A stretch of DNA of 64,000 nucleotides. It comes from JACMMS01 sp043758775. GTDB taxonomy: Bacteria; Pseudomonadota; Gammaproteobacteria; Burkholderiales; Methylophilaceae. Location of the stretch: contig JAYVMU010000009.1 of assembly GCA_043758775.1 (NCBI GenBank), positions 1 through 64,000 of the forward strand, read 5' to 3'. The number at the start of each line of letters is the position of its first letter. Within the stretch, counting starts at the first letter, position 1. The notes under the pieces were generated by a model. It was given only the letters and a program-made list of their open reading frames with translations, ran no database searches and had not been told where the DNA came from. The position numbers were made by a program, and so were the translations under genes. Shown piece by piece: positions 1 through 7,818 of the stretch.

Positions 1-98
1 GTTCTTCCAGGCCATAATCAGAGGTACTCGTCTGTGTTTAAGTGATATGCCATTTTATGCTATTTGGACTAAATCTAGTGATTCGTGCAAAGGTCTCT
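1..98. mobile_element. Possible right end of an IS5-like insertion sequence (partial)
   Basis: The 20 bases at 79-98, read from the right edge leftwards, begin GAGACCTTTGCA. From memory this resembles the terminal inverted repeat of IS5-family elements of the IS1106 kind. A short plus-strand reading frame enters from the window edge and stops at 43-45 (...RYSSVFK), which would fit the C-terminus of a transposase about 35 bases from the end. The rest of the element would lie left of the window. The other inverted repeat and the target duplication cannot be seen, so this is a tentative call. Confidence 0.35.
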
Positions 99-118
99 AT
101 GTAAATAAAAAGTTATAA

Positions 119-152
119 AAAAAGCCCTAAATTAAGAATCTAGGGCTTTTTA
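119..152. terminator. Bidirectional Rho-independent terminator after sodB
   Basis: A perfect stem (AAAAAGCCCTA at the left, TAGGGCTTTTT at the right) encloses an 11-base loop. It has an A-run on the left and a T-run on the right, so it can end transcripts in both directions: the leftward sodB message and any rightward message from the possible IS element. Confidence 0.75.
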
Positions 153-222
153 AAGTTACGTATTTATTAAAATCGTACTAGGTGAAAGTTACGTATTTAT
201 TCTCAAAGTTACGTATTTATTA
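152..222. repeat. Three direct copies of a 17-bp repeat
   Basis: The sequence AAAGTTACGTATTTATT occurs at 152-168, 185-201 and 205-221 with no mismatch, in the gap between the terminator and the sodB stop codon. The start-to-start spacings are 33 and 20 bases, so it is not a simple tandem repeat. The function is unknown. It could be scar duplication, a protein-binding array or a relic of insertion next to the possible IS end. Confidence 0.7.
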
Positions 223-241
223 TCATCAAATAATAAATAGA

Positions 242-826
242 CTAAGCTGAAAAATTAGCTGAAGCAAAGTCCCAATTAGCGAGTGATGCTAAAAATACTT
301 CAACGAATTTAGCACGCGCATTACGGTAATCAATGTAATAAGCATGTTCCCACACATCAATCGTCAATAATGCTTTGTTGTCAGTAGTAAGTGGTGTGCC
401 AGCAGCGCCCATATTCACGATATCAACAGAGCCATCGGCTTTTTTCACAAGCCATGTCCAGCCGGAACCAAAATTACCAACAGCTGATGCTTGGAACGCA
501 GCCTTAAACGCATCAAATGAACCCCATTTAGCATTAATAGCATTGGCTAATGCGCCGGTTGGTGAGCCACCACCGCTTGGTTTCATACTGCTCCAAAAAA
601 ACGTGTGGTTCCAAATTTGTGCTGAATTGTTGTAAATGCCAGCAGATGATCTTTTGATAATGCCTTCTAAATTCATGTTTTCAAACTCAGTACCCTTAAT
701 CAGGTTATTGAGGTTGGTTACGTAAGCTTGGTGATGTTTCCCATAGTGGTAATCTAAGGTTTCTTCTGAAATGTGTGGTGCTAATGCGTTTCTCGCATAA
801 GGTAATGCTGGTAATGTATGTTCCAT
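242..826 (-). CDS. sodB: Iron superoxide dismutase
   Basis: This is a 194-residue cytoplasmic Fe superoxide dismutase converting superoxide to peroxide and oxygen. The four metal ligands of the family are in place: His27 (DYHYG), His74 (WNHTFFW), Asp157 and His161 (DVWEHAYYIDYRN). Gln70 just before the second His is the position that marks iron rather than manganese enzymes. Length matches E. coli SodB. The start is set by AGGAG about seven bases upstream. The gene is monocistronic, with a terminator at 119-152. A Fur-like palindrome sits in its leader, which would fit iron control. No defect is seen. Confidence 0.96.
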   Translation of the reverse strand: MEHTLPALPYARNALAPHISEETLDYHYGKHHQAYVTNLNNLIKGTEFENMNLEGIIKRSSAGIYNNSAQIWNHTFFWSSMKPSGGGSPTGALANAINAKWGSFDAFKAAFQASAVGNFGSGWTWLVKKADGSVDIVNMGAAGTPLTTDNKALLTIDVWEHAYYIDYRNARAKFVEVFLASLANWDFASANFSA

Positions 827-843
827 AACAACTCCTATCGATT

Positions 844-856
844 AATAATGATTATT
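844..856 (-). promoter_or_regulatory. Fur-like palindrome upstream of sodB
   Basis: On the sodB strand the leader contains AATAAT-C-ATTATT, which matches the Fur core GATAATnATTATC at 10 of 12 positions. It lies 18-30 bases before the start codon, so it would overlap the 5' leader and act near the ribosome site or the transcription start. FeSOD genes are commonly iron/Fur controlled, but the region is AT-rich and a chance match is possible. Confidence 0.35.
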
Positions 857-946
857 TCGTACAACGAAATTTAAAACTTAATCCAAACTTTAGAAATTAT
901 AACAATAAAAATAAGACACTATTACGAAAGTAAAGTTGTATTGTAT

Positions 947-1843
947 TTATTGCTTTATAGTCTTCTTTTTAGCACGTGGATGTGCACTATCGTACACTTT
1001 TGCTAAATGCTGAAAATCTAAGTGTGTGTATATTTGTGTGGTGCTTATATTGGCGTGACCTAACATTTCTTGTACCGCACGCAAATCCCCACTTGATTGT
1101 AGCACGTGGGAGGCAAAGCTGTGGCGCAATAAATGCGGATGTACACTAGAGTCCAGACCCTGTTTAATTGACCATTCTTTTACCCTGTATTGCACAGCAC
1201 GGGGAGTGATGCGATTGCCTTGCTGGGTAATAAATATGGCTTGCTCTTTAGGTTTGTTGAACAAAATAGTGGCGCGTATGGGTAACCAGTTGTTGATAGC
1301 AGCCATTGCATGGCTGCCTACTGGTACAACACGGGTTTTATTACCTTTACCTGTTACTGTAACTTGGCCATCTTTTTCATCTATCGCACCCATATCAAGC
1401 CCAACTAGCTCACTTAAACGCAACCCTGATGAGTAAAATAACTCTAATATAGCGTGATCTCGTATGCTTAAGGGATCATCGTCTGATATGTTGACCAATT
1501 TAATAGATTGTTCCGCTGAGAGTGCTTGTGGCAAGGTTTTGGCAGCTTTAGGAGCGTGTAAGCCTTGTACCGGATTCTTGATGAATTGATGGCGTTGAAT
1601 TAAAAAGTCATAAAAACAACGCCAAGCTGATAATCTGCGTGCAATAGTTTTGCTACTTAGTCCGCGGCTATGCATCACAATAATAAAACGACGTATGTCA
1701 ATGACTTTTAAAGCGTCTAATGTTTCTTGATTGGATAAATCATCAAGTTGTTGTAAATCACGCGCATAGCTTTCGCGAGTAAGTGTGCTTAAGCCGCGTT
1801 CAAAAGTTAAAAAATCTAAATACTCTTTTTGGTAGTCCGGCAT
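947..1843 (-). CDS. xerC: Tyrosine recombinase XerC
   Basis: Site-specific recombinase that, with XerD, resolves chromosome dimers at dif. It has an N-terminal SAM-like DNA-binding domain (residues about 5-90) and a C-terminal catalytic domain. The catalytic set is complete (numbered from two residues before the chosen start): Arg144, Lys168, His239, Arg242, His265 and the nucleophile Tyr274. The tail LDFQHLAKVYDSAHPRAKKK is typical of XerC rather than XerD, and so is its place after dapF and DUF484. I take the ATG at 1843; a TTG two codons upstream is possible, and neither has a clear ribosome site. Confidence 0.93.
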   Translation of the reverse strand: MPDYQKEYLDFLTFERGLSTLTRESYARDLQQLDDLSNQETLDALKVIDIRRFIIVMHSRGLSSKTIARRLSAWRCFYDFLIQRHQFIKNPVQGLHAPKAAKTLPQALSAEQSIKLVNISDDDPLSIRDHAILELFYSSGLRLSELVGLDMGAIDEKDGQVTVTGKGNKTRVVPVGSHAMAAINNWLPIRATILFNKPKEQAIFITQQGNRITPRAVQYRVKEWSIKQGLDSSVHPHLLRHSFASHVLQSSGDLRAVQEMLGHANISTTQIYTHLDFQHLAKVYDSAHPRAKKKTIKQ

Positions 1844-1875
1844 GGTCAAGACATTAATTTAAATTCAGCTCTACT

Positions 1876-2562
1876 CTATATATAGCGTAAGAGTGAAGCG
1901 CTTACTAACTCGCCAATACGTTTGAGAAACATCGTGCCCATTTCCGGATAAAAGCGCCTTGCGTCCTCACTAGCTAAAATAAGTAAACCGAATACTTTAT
2001 CGCTACGCAATGGAATGACAGCAAAAGATTGGTTGCTGTCATCCAACCAGTTTTTAATTGTTGGCTCTGGCGCGGTGCCGCAATAAGGCGTGGTTAAGTT
2101 TTGCAGCCAAGTGAGCGCATCATCAGAGTTGCTTGTATCTTGAAAAGCTAGATTGTTTGCATCAGCTGGGTATTTTGGTTTTGCCCAAAGTTTAAGCAGG
2201 CTATTGGGAACATCTAGCTCTGCACGCAGGTAATGTTGTAGTAATTGGATCAATATATCAAGTTGTTGGCTAGCTAATAAACCTAGCGTTAAGGCGTGAA
2301 TTTTATTGCTAATTGCTTCATTTTCGCTACCCATCTGCACAAGCTCGGCGAACTTGGATTCTAATACACGAATTTTATCGCGCTGAGCAAGTTGTTGGCG
2401 TTCGGCCAGTGAAATAGCGCCGTGACCATGTGGACTAGGTAGATATAGGTTAGCTAGTAGCGCCGGATGCTGTTCAAAAAATTGCGGGTTATTTTCTAAA
2501 TATGCCTTTATTTGTCGATCTTGAATTTCATCGTTCGTTATCGCTTCTTCATGGTCTTGCAT
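1876..2562 (-). CDS. DUF484 family protein
   Basis: A 228-residue protein of the DUF484 family (YigA-like in enterobacteria), recognised by the N-terminal signature around YLENNPQFFEQHPALLANL and by its position between dapF and xerC. Residues about 55-90 look coiled-coil. The second half resembles a GAF-like fold with VIPLRSDKVFGLLILASED. Its biochemical role is unknown, and conserved linkage to xerC is the only functional hint. No signal peptide or membrane segment. Confidence 0.88.
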   Translation of the reverse strand: MQDHEEAITNDEIQDRQIKAYLENNPQFFEQHPALLANLYLPSPHGHGAISLAERQQLAQRDKIRVLESKFAELVQMGSENEAISNKIHALTLGLLASQQLDILIQLLQHYLRAELDVPNSLLKLWAKPKYPADANNLAFQDTSNSDDALTWLQNLTTPYCGTAPEPTIKNWLDDSNQSFAVIPLRSDKVFGLLILASEDARRFYPEMGTMFLKRIGELVSASLLRYI

Positions 2563-2607
2563 GATTATTCCTTTACTTACAGCTTTTAGCCTTGATTAGC
2601 TCATATT

Positions 2608-3444
2608 TTAATTAGATAGTTCAATTTCGCCTTCAAATACAATAGTAGCGGGTCCAGTCATGAATACGGGTAAGCCTTCACCTTGCCAAGCAATGGAGAG
2701 TTCACCACCCCGCGTACTTACTTTTACTGGTGATTGCAATATACCGTGCTGTATGCCGATTACAACCGCAGCACAGGCGCCGGTGCCACAGCTTAAGGTT
2801 TCGCCACTGCCGCGCTCGAACACACGCAGTTTGATATGATGCGTATCTAATATTTGCATAAAACCGGCATTTACCCGCTGTGGAAACCTAACATGATGCT
2901 CAATGAGTGGTCCAACAAGCGCTATTGGCGCATGGTCTACGTTAGCAACAATTTGTACTGCGTGTGGGTTACCCATGGAAACTGCAAAAATTGGTATGTC
3001 TTCTCCAGCGATATCTAATAAATAATGTGGCGCACGTGCTTCTGCTAGAAAAGGTATAGCAAGCGGCTCAAATTTAGGCGCACCCATATTCACTGTCACT
3101 TGATTATTTTCTTCCAGTTTAAGTGTGATGATGCCACTAGCGGTTTCCACCGCTATTTCACGTTTTTTTGTTAAACCTTTATCAAGCACAAACCGCACGA
3201 AGCAACGTGCGCCGTTGCCGCATTGCTCAACCTCGCCACCATCCGCATTAAAAATACGATAACGAAAATCAACATTAGGCGTGTTAGTATCTTCAACTAA
3301 TAATAGTTGATCACAACCCACGCCAAACTGTCGGTGGGCGATGTGCTGAATTTGCTTAATTGTCAGGCTGAATTGCTCTGTAGTGGCATCCAGCACCACA
3401 AAGTCATTGCCTGCACCCTGCATTTTGGTAAATTTAAGTTTCAT
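2608..3444 (-). CDS. dapF: Diaminopimelate epimerase
   Basis: Converts LL- to meso-diaminopimelate, the precursor of lysine and of peptidoglycan cross-links. The two catalytic cysteines are visible: Cys75 in QCGNGARC and Cys219 in SCGTGACA. The two symmetrical halves and the 278-residue length match the family. It is the second gene of the leftward lpxL-like-dapF-DUF484-xerC group. The next enzyme of the pathway, lysA, is about 40 kb away at 43091 with lptM, so the frequent lptM-lysA-dapF linkage is split here. Confidence 0.96.
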   Translation of the reverse strand: MKLKFTKMQGAGNDFVVLDATTEQFSLTIKQIQHIAHRQFGVGCDQLLLVEDTNTPNVDFRYRIFNADGGEVEQCGNGARCFVRFVLDKGLTKKREIAVETASGIITLKLEENNQVTVNMGAPKFEPLAIPFLAEARAPHYLLDIAGEDIPIFAVSMGNPHAVQIVANVDHAPIALVGPLIEHHVRFPQRVNAGFMQILDTHHIKLRVFERGSGETLSCGTGACAAVVIGIQHGILQSPVKVSTRGGELSIAWQGEGLPVFMTGPATIVFEGEIELSN

Positions 3445-3476
3445 CGTTATTCGTTTTGTCTGTAACTTTTATTAGC

Positions 3477-4337
3477 CTACAGGTTCGTAGATTCTTCAAT
3501 AGCATTTTTTGGCGCGTTTGGCGTTTTGTAACGTTGATAACTCCATAAATATTGCGCAGGTCTTAATCTTATTAAGCGCTCAATACTATGATTAATGGCT
3601 TGCGGGCTCGCGTCCTCACCTACCAGCTCAAAGTGTAAGTGAAATCCGCGTCCAAATGATAGTCTTTCGCCAAATGTCATGATGACAGTAGCACCTGTGG
3701 TGTGCGCCAGTTTACTCGCTAATGTCATGGTGTAAGCTGGATTGCCAAAAAAATCTGCCCATTCACCTTCGCCAAGGTTAGGTACTTGATCTGGTAATAT
3801 ACCAATCGTACCACCATTTCTGAGCGTTTTCATCAAGCTACGCACGCCACGCATATTGGTTTCTGCTAGAGTAATTTTGCCTTGCTCACGCCCACTTACC
3901 ATCAGCGGTAATAGCCATTTAGTTCTGGGAGGCCTGAATAAAACAGTAAGCGGATGATTTGCACCCACATATTGAGCCGTAATTTCAAAACAGCCTAGAT
4001 GCGGCGTTAAGAAGATAATCCCTTTTTTGCTAGATAAAGCCTGTTCAACATGTTCCCAGCCGCTGCAACCTTTTACCCACTTTACAATCTTAGCTTGTGG
4101 GTTAAGCCAAATGGCAAGACTTTCGATTAAACCTTTACCAATTTCCTGAGCGGTTTGATGCGCAAGTTTTTTGTGTTCACTTACGCTAGTCGCGATATTC
4201 GCTGCAGCTAAGTTTTTGCGTATGCGACGAGAGAATTTTTTATCAGTAAGATACATTGCCCAGCCAATGACTACACCAAAGGCGTGCAGTATAGGAAGGG
4301 GCAACTTAAATACTAGTTTTAATAAGCGATTGAGCAT
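3477..4337 (-). CDS. Lipid A biosynthesis acyltransferase, LpxL/HtrB family
   Basis: A 286-residue inner-membrane acyltransferase of the LpxL/LpxM family, which adds secondary acyl chains to lipid A. The catalytic HX4E motif is His113-Leu-Gly-Cys-Phe-Glu118 (TPHLGCFEIT). The substrate-binding motif around GILPDQVPNLGEGEW and the family's N-terminal membrane anchor (about residues 8-30) are present. It starts the leftward operon with dapF and is divergent from metK (128-base gap). I cannot tell which acyl position it serves, so no gene symbol is assigned. Confidence 0.88.
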   Translation of the reverse strand: MLNRLLKLVFKLPLPILHAFGVVIGWAMYLTDKKFSRRIRKNLAAANIATSVSEHKKLAHQTAQEIGKGLIESLAIWLNPQAKIVKWVKGCSGWEHVEQALSSKKGIIFLTPHLGCFEITAQYVGANHPLTVLFRPPRTKWLLPLMVSGREQGKITLAETNMRGVRSLMKTLRNGGTIGILPDQVPNLGEGEWADFFGNPAYTMTLASKLAHTTGATVIMTFGERLSFGRGFHLHFELVGEDASPQAINHSIERLIRLRPAQYLWSYQRYKTPNAPKNAIEESTNL

Positions 4338-4465
4338 GGACTACTTTGGAAGTTATCAGTTTTTTGATATTCTATACGGTTTTAACGATTGATATTTAGC
4401 GTCCTAGCTTAAAAAGTACTATAGTTTAGTAACTAAATCCCTAAAACATACAAAGTGAAAATTTA

Positions 4466-5629
4466 ATGAGCGAATATTTATTTACATCAGAATCTGTTTC
4501 GGAAGGTCATCCTGATAAAGTGGCAGACCAAGTTTCTGATGCGATTTTAGATGCGATTTTAACGCAAGATCCAACAGCACGCGTTGCTGCTGAAACTTTG
4601 ACCAATACCGGTCTTGTGGTGTTGGCTGGTGAAATTACCACCACAGCCAATGTGGATTACATCAAAGTTGCACGTGATACGATTAAGCGTATTGGCTATG
4701 ATAATACTGATTACGGTATCGATTACAAGGGTTGTGCGGTGTTAGTTGCCTATGATAAACAGTCACCCGATATTGCCCAAGGTGTGGATGGTGCACATGA
4801 TGATCCGCTAGACCAAGGTGCTGGTGACCAAGGCTTAATGTTTGGCTATGCAGTGAATGAAACACCACAGTTGATGCCATTGCCAATTTGGTTGAGTCAT
4901 CGTTTGATGGAGCGCCAGGCGCAGTTACGTAAGGACGGTCGCCTGCCTTGGTTGCGCCCAGATGCAAAATCACAGGTTACGATTCAATATGTAGATGGCA
5001 AGCCTTATAAGATTGATACCATATTACTTTCAACGCAGCATGCACCTGAAATTTCGCTAGAAATGATACGTGAAGCGGTCATTGAAGACATTATTAAACC
5101 GACGTTACCTAAAGAGCTAATTAAAGGTGATATTAAATTCTTGGTTAATCCAACCGGACGTTTTGTTATTGGCGGCCCACAAGGCGATTGTGGTTTAACT
5201 GGTCGTAAGATTATCGTGGATACTTACGGTGGTGCTGCACCTCACGGTGGTGGTGCATTTTCTGGTAAAGATCCATCAAAAGTTGACCGCAGTGCTGCAT
5301 ACGCCGGCCGCTATGTAGCCAAAAATATTGTCGCTGCTGGTCTGGCTGATAAATGCTTAGTGCAAGTTAGCTATGCAATCGGTGTTGCGCAACCCACTTC
5401 AGTCATGGTCGAAACGTACGGTACGGGTAAGGTTTCTAATGAAATGCTGACACAACTGGTATTGGAGCATTTTGATTTACGTCCAAAAGGTATCGTAAAA
5501 ATGCTGGATTTACTGCGCCCAATTTATCAAAAAACAGCGGCTTATGGCCACTTTGGTCGCGATGAGCCTGAGTTTACTTGGGAAAGTACTGATAAAGCGG
5601 CTGCACTTAAAGTTGCTGCTGGATTGTAG
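4466..5629 (+). CDS. metK: S-adenosylmethionine synthetase
   Basis: Makes SAM from methionine and ATP; homotetrameric, cytoplasmic. It is 387 residues with both family signatures: GAGDQG at 118-123 and the phosphate loop GGGAFSGKD near 262. The N-terminus (SEGHPDKVADQVSDAILDA) carries the catalytic His15 and Asp17 equivalents. No strong Shine-Dalgarno precedes the ATG. It is followed after about 100 bases by the SAH riboswitch controlling ahcY, so synthesis of SAM and removal of its by-product are physically linked. I found no SAM riboswitch upstream. Confidence 0.97.
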   Translation: MSEYLFTSESVSEGHPDKVADQVSDAILDAILTQDPTARVAAETLTNTGLVVLAGEITTTANVDYIKVARDTIKRIGYDNTDYGIDYKGCAVLVAYDKQSPDIAQGVDGAHDDPLDQGAGDQGLMFGYAVNETPQLMPLPIWLSHRLMERQAQLRKDGRLPWLRPDAKSQVTIQYVDGKPYKIDTILLSTQHAPEISLEMIREAVIEDIIKPTLPKELIKGDIKFLVNPTGRFVIGGPQGDCGLTGRKIIVDTYGGAAPHGGGAFSGKDPSKVDRSAAYAGRYVAKNIVAAGLADKCLVQVSYAIGVAQPTSVMVETYGTGKVSNEMLTQLVLEHFDLRPKGIVKMLDLLRPIYQKTAAYGHFGRDEPEFTWESTDKAAALKVAAGL

Positions 5630-5728
5630 TTTAGCTTGTGGGTTGGTTGAGTAGGTTAGTAGAAATCAAACTATAAAACCACTCTGTATTTTGTGAATTA
5701 AAGTTTTTGTTTTATAATTCAAGTAATT

Positions 5729-5843
5729 AACCGAGGAACGCTGCGAGGATTTTCTATAATCCCCAGGCTCGGTTTACATAACGGGCTTTGCGCATTAGGT
5801 TTTACTGACTATTAAGCGTGCTCTCATGTAAACGGCGTTCACC
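5729..5843 (+). ncRNA. S-adenosylhomocysteine (SAH) riboswitch aptamer
   Basis: The leader of ahcY contains the SAH-riboswitch core. P1 pairs 5729-5735 with 5768-5774 (AACCGAG/CTCGGTT). A short P2 pairs GGATT 5747-5751 with AATCC 5758-5762. A long P4 arm closes with TTTACAT 5773-5779 and ATGTAAA 5826-5832. The pseudoknot pairs GAACGC 5736-5741 with GCGTTC 5835-5840. The conserved words GAGGA-CGCTGCG, CCAGGCTCGG and ACGGCG-TCACC match the known consensus. Both pseudoknot strands differ from the usual GAGCGC/GCGCTC in a compensating way, which supports real pairing. In this class SAH binding turns ahcY on. Confidence 0.92.
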
Positions 5844-5924
5844 TATTTTAACCCTGCAGTTTGGGTGCTAGGTGAACAGGCCAGTTGAAAACTACTAATT
5901 TAATTATAGATTAGTAGTTTTCAA
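5837..5924 (+). promoter_or_regulatory. Expression platform hairpins of the SAH riboswitch
   Basis: Two hairpins follow the aptamer. GTTCACCTA 5837-5845 pairs perfectly with TAGGTGAAC 5869-5877, with an inner ACCC/GGGT pair; its left arm reuses four bases of the pseudoknot strand, so hairpin and ligand-bound aptamer exclude each other. A second 15-bp perfect hairpin pairs 5885-5899 with 5910-5924. No T-run follows it, so a simple intrinsic terminator is not obvious. Translational control, Rho-dependent termination or mRNA stability are alternatives. Confidence 0.65.
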
Positions 5925-5977
5925 GCCAATCATCATAGACAATTCCCAAACGGCATTTTTATGGATGGATTATAAAA

Positions 5978-7387
5978 GTGAATACCGTTACAGATTTTAA
6001 AGATTACGTCATTGCCGACATCAATTTGGCAGCATTTGGACGAAAAGAGATTGCGATTGCTGAAACTGAAATGCCAGGTCTAATGGCGATTCGTGAAGAG
6101 TTTGCAATTGCACAACCGCTCAAAGGTGCGCGCATTACTGGCTCGCTTCACATGACGATTCAAACTGCGGTACTCATTGAAACGCTTAAAGATTTAGGTG
6201 CAGATGTGCGCTGGGCGTCATGTAATATTTACTCTACGCAAGACCATGCTGCTGCTGCGATTGCCGCTGGTGGCACGCCAGTATTTGCCATTAAAGGCGA
6301 AACACTCGCTGAATATTGGGATTACACACATCGCATTTTTGAGTGGACTGATGGTGGTTACAGCAACATGATCTTAGATGATGGCGGCGATGCTACATTG
6401 TTATTACATTTAGGTACGCGTGCTGAAAAAGATTTGTCTGTAATTGCAAACCCGACCAGCGAAGAAGAAATTTGCCTGTTTAACGCGATTAAAGCCAAAT
6501 TAAAAGTAGATCCAACTTGGTACTCGGTACGTTTGGCTGCCATTATGGGGGTAACAGAAGAAACCACCACCGGTGTACATCGCTTGTATCAAATGCACAA
6601 AGAAGGAAAGTTGGCTTTCCCGGCGATTAACGTTAACGATTCAGTGACTAAATCAAAGTTTGATAATCTATACGGTTGCCGCGAATCATTAGTGGATGCG
6701 ATTAAACGTGCGACGGACGTCATGATTGCCGGTAAAGTAGCGGTAGTTGCGGGTTATGGCGATGTAGGTAAGGGCTCTGCACAAGCATTGCGTGCTTTAT
6801 CTGCCCAAGTTTGGGTAACCGAAGTTGACCCAATCTGTGCCTTACAAGCGGCGATGGAAGGTTATCGCGTAGTAACGATGGATTATGCTGCTGAACATGC
6901 CGATATTTTTGTGACGGCAACGGGTAACTACCACGTGATTACGCATGACCATATGACGAAAATGAAAGACCAAGCCATCGTATGTAACATTGGCCATTTT
7001 GATAATGAAATCGATGTCGCTAGTTTAGAGAAATACGAATGGGACGAAATCAAACCACAAGTTGACCATGTGATTTTCCCCAATGGTAAACGTATTATCT
7101 TGCTCGCTAAAGGTCGTTTAGTGAATTTAGGTTGTGGTACTGGTCACCCAAGCTATGTCATGAGCTCCAGCTTTGCGAACCAAACTATTGCACAAATTGA
7201 ATTATTTACGCGCATTGCAGATTATCCAGTTGGCGTTTACACGCTACCTAAGCATTTAGATGAAAAAGTCGCGATATTGCAATTGAAAAAACTCAATGCG
7301 CAACTCACTACTTTAACCGATGTGCAGGCCGCTTATATTGGCGTATCAAAACAAGGTCCTTACAAGCCAGATACTTATCGCTATTAG
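5978..7387 (+). CDS. ahcY: Adenosylhomocysteinase (SAH hydrolase)
   Basis: Splits SAH into adenosine and homocysteine, relieving inhibition of methyltransferases and feeding the methionine cycle. At 469 residues it is the long bacterial form with the insert also found in plants. The NAD-binding loop GYGDVGKG lies near residue 260. The substrate-site segments (GSLHMTIQTAVLIETL, NVNDSVTKSKFDNLYG) and the conserved C-terminal KPDTYRY are intact. It starts with GTG at 5978, with only a weak purine stretch upstream, about 130 bases after the SAH aptamer. It heads an operon with the holin-like protein and metF. Confidence 0.97.
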   Translation: MNTVTDFKDYVIADINLAAFGRKEIAIAETEMPGLMAIREEFAIAQPLKGARITGSLHMTIQTAVLIETLKDLGADVRWASCNIYSTQDHAAAAIAAGGTPVFAIKGETLAEYWDYTHRIFEWTDGGYSNMILDDGGDATLLLHLGTRAEKDLSVIANPTSEEEICLFNAIKAKLKVDPTWYSVRLAAIMGVTEETTTGVHRLYQMHKEGKLAFPAINVNDSVTKSKFDNLYGCRESLVDAIKRATDVMIAGKVAVVAGYGDVGKGSAQALRALSAQVWVTEVDPICALQAAMEGYRVVTMDYAAEHADIFVTATGNYHVITHDHMTKMKDQAIVCNIGHFDNEIDVASLEKYEWDEIKPQVDHVIFPNGKRIILLAKGRLVNLGCGTGHPSYVMSSSFANQTIAQIELFTRIADYPVGVYTLPKHLDEKVAILQLKKLNAQLTTLTDVQAAYIGVSKQGPYKPDTYRY

Positions 7388-7432
7388 TTTTTAGTGTATG
7401 TGATTTAAAAGTAAATCTTTAGGAGACATTTG

Positions 7433-7777
7433 ATGAAACTACTCATAGCTTGGTTGCTCAATGCATTGGCGCTATTAGCGGTGACTTATGTAGTACCCGA
7501 TATTCACGTGACGGGTTTTACTAGCGCGTTAATTGCGGCGGCTGTGATTGGTTTCGTCAATATGTTGATTAAACCGATACTCGTCATATTGACCTTACCT
7601 ATTACTATCCTGACTTTAGGATTATTTATTTTGGTGATTAATGGGGCATTGTTTTATGCTGTTGGGCATCTTCTTGAGGGTTTTTCTGTTAAAACGCTCA
7701 TGGCTGGTATTATTGGAGCGTTGGTCTACAGCATTATTTCATGGGTATTGTCGTCTATTTTGTTAGATGATAAATAA
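7433..7777 (+). CDS. Phage holin family 4 (YvlD-like) membrane protein
   Basis: A 114-residue, very hydrophobic protein with four membrane segments (about residues 3-20, 29-47, 54-75 and 88-108). It resembles the phage-holin superfamily IV / YvlD family. The ATG at 7433 is chosen because AGGAGA lies six bases upstream; a TTG one codon earlier is less likely. It sits between ahcY and metF in one transcription unit. The family name does not imply lysis here, since no other phage gene is nearby. Its role in the methyl cycle, if any, is unknown. Confidence 0.85.
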   Translation: MKLLIAWLLNALALLAVTYVVPDIHVTGFTSALIAAAVIGFVNMLIKPILVILTLPITILTLGLFILVINGALFYAVGHLLEGFSVKTLMAGIIGALVYSIISWVLSSILLDDK

Positions 7778-7818
7778 TTAGGTTTCACCAATGGTAGTCA
7801 ACGTAACAGATAAAATTA

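Noticed and set aside
4338..4465. SAM riboswitch upstream of metK
   Set aside because: Only a short palindrome (TTTAGT-A-ACTAAA) is seen; none of the SAM riboswitch cores that I know can be built.
5885..5924. Intrinsic terminator before ahcY
   Set aside because: The stem is perfect, but no T-run follows it; I list it only as a hairpin of the expression platform.
7433..7777. Prophage remnant suggested by the holin name
   Set aside because: No endolysin, integrase or structural gene is near, and the gene is embedded in a metabolic operon.
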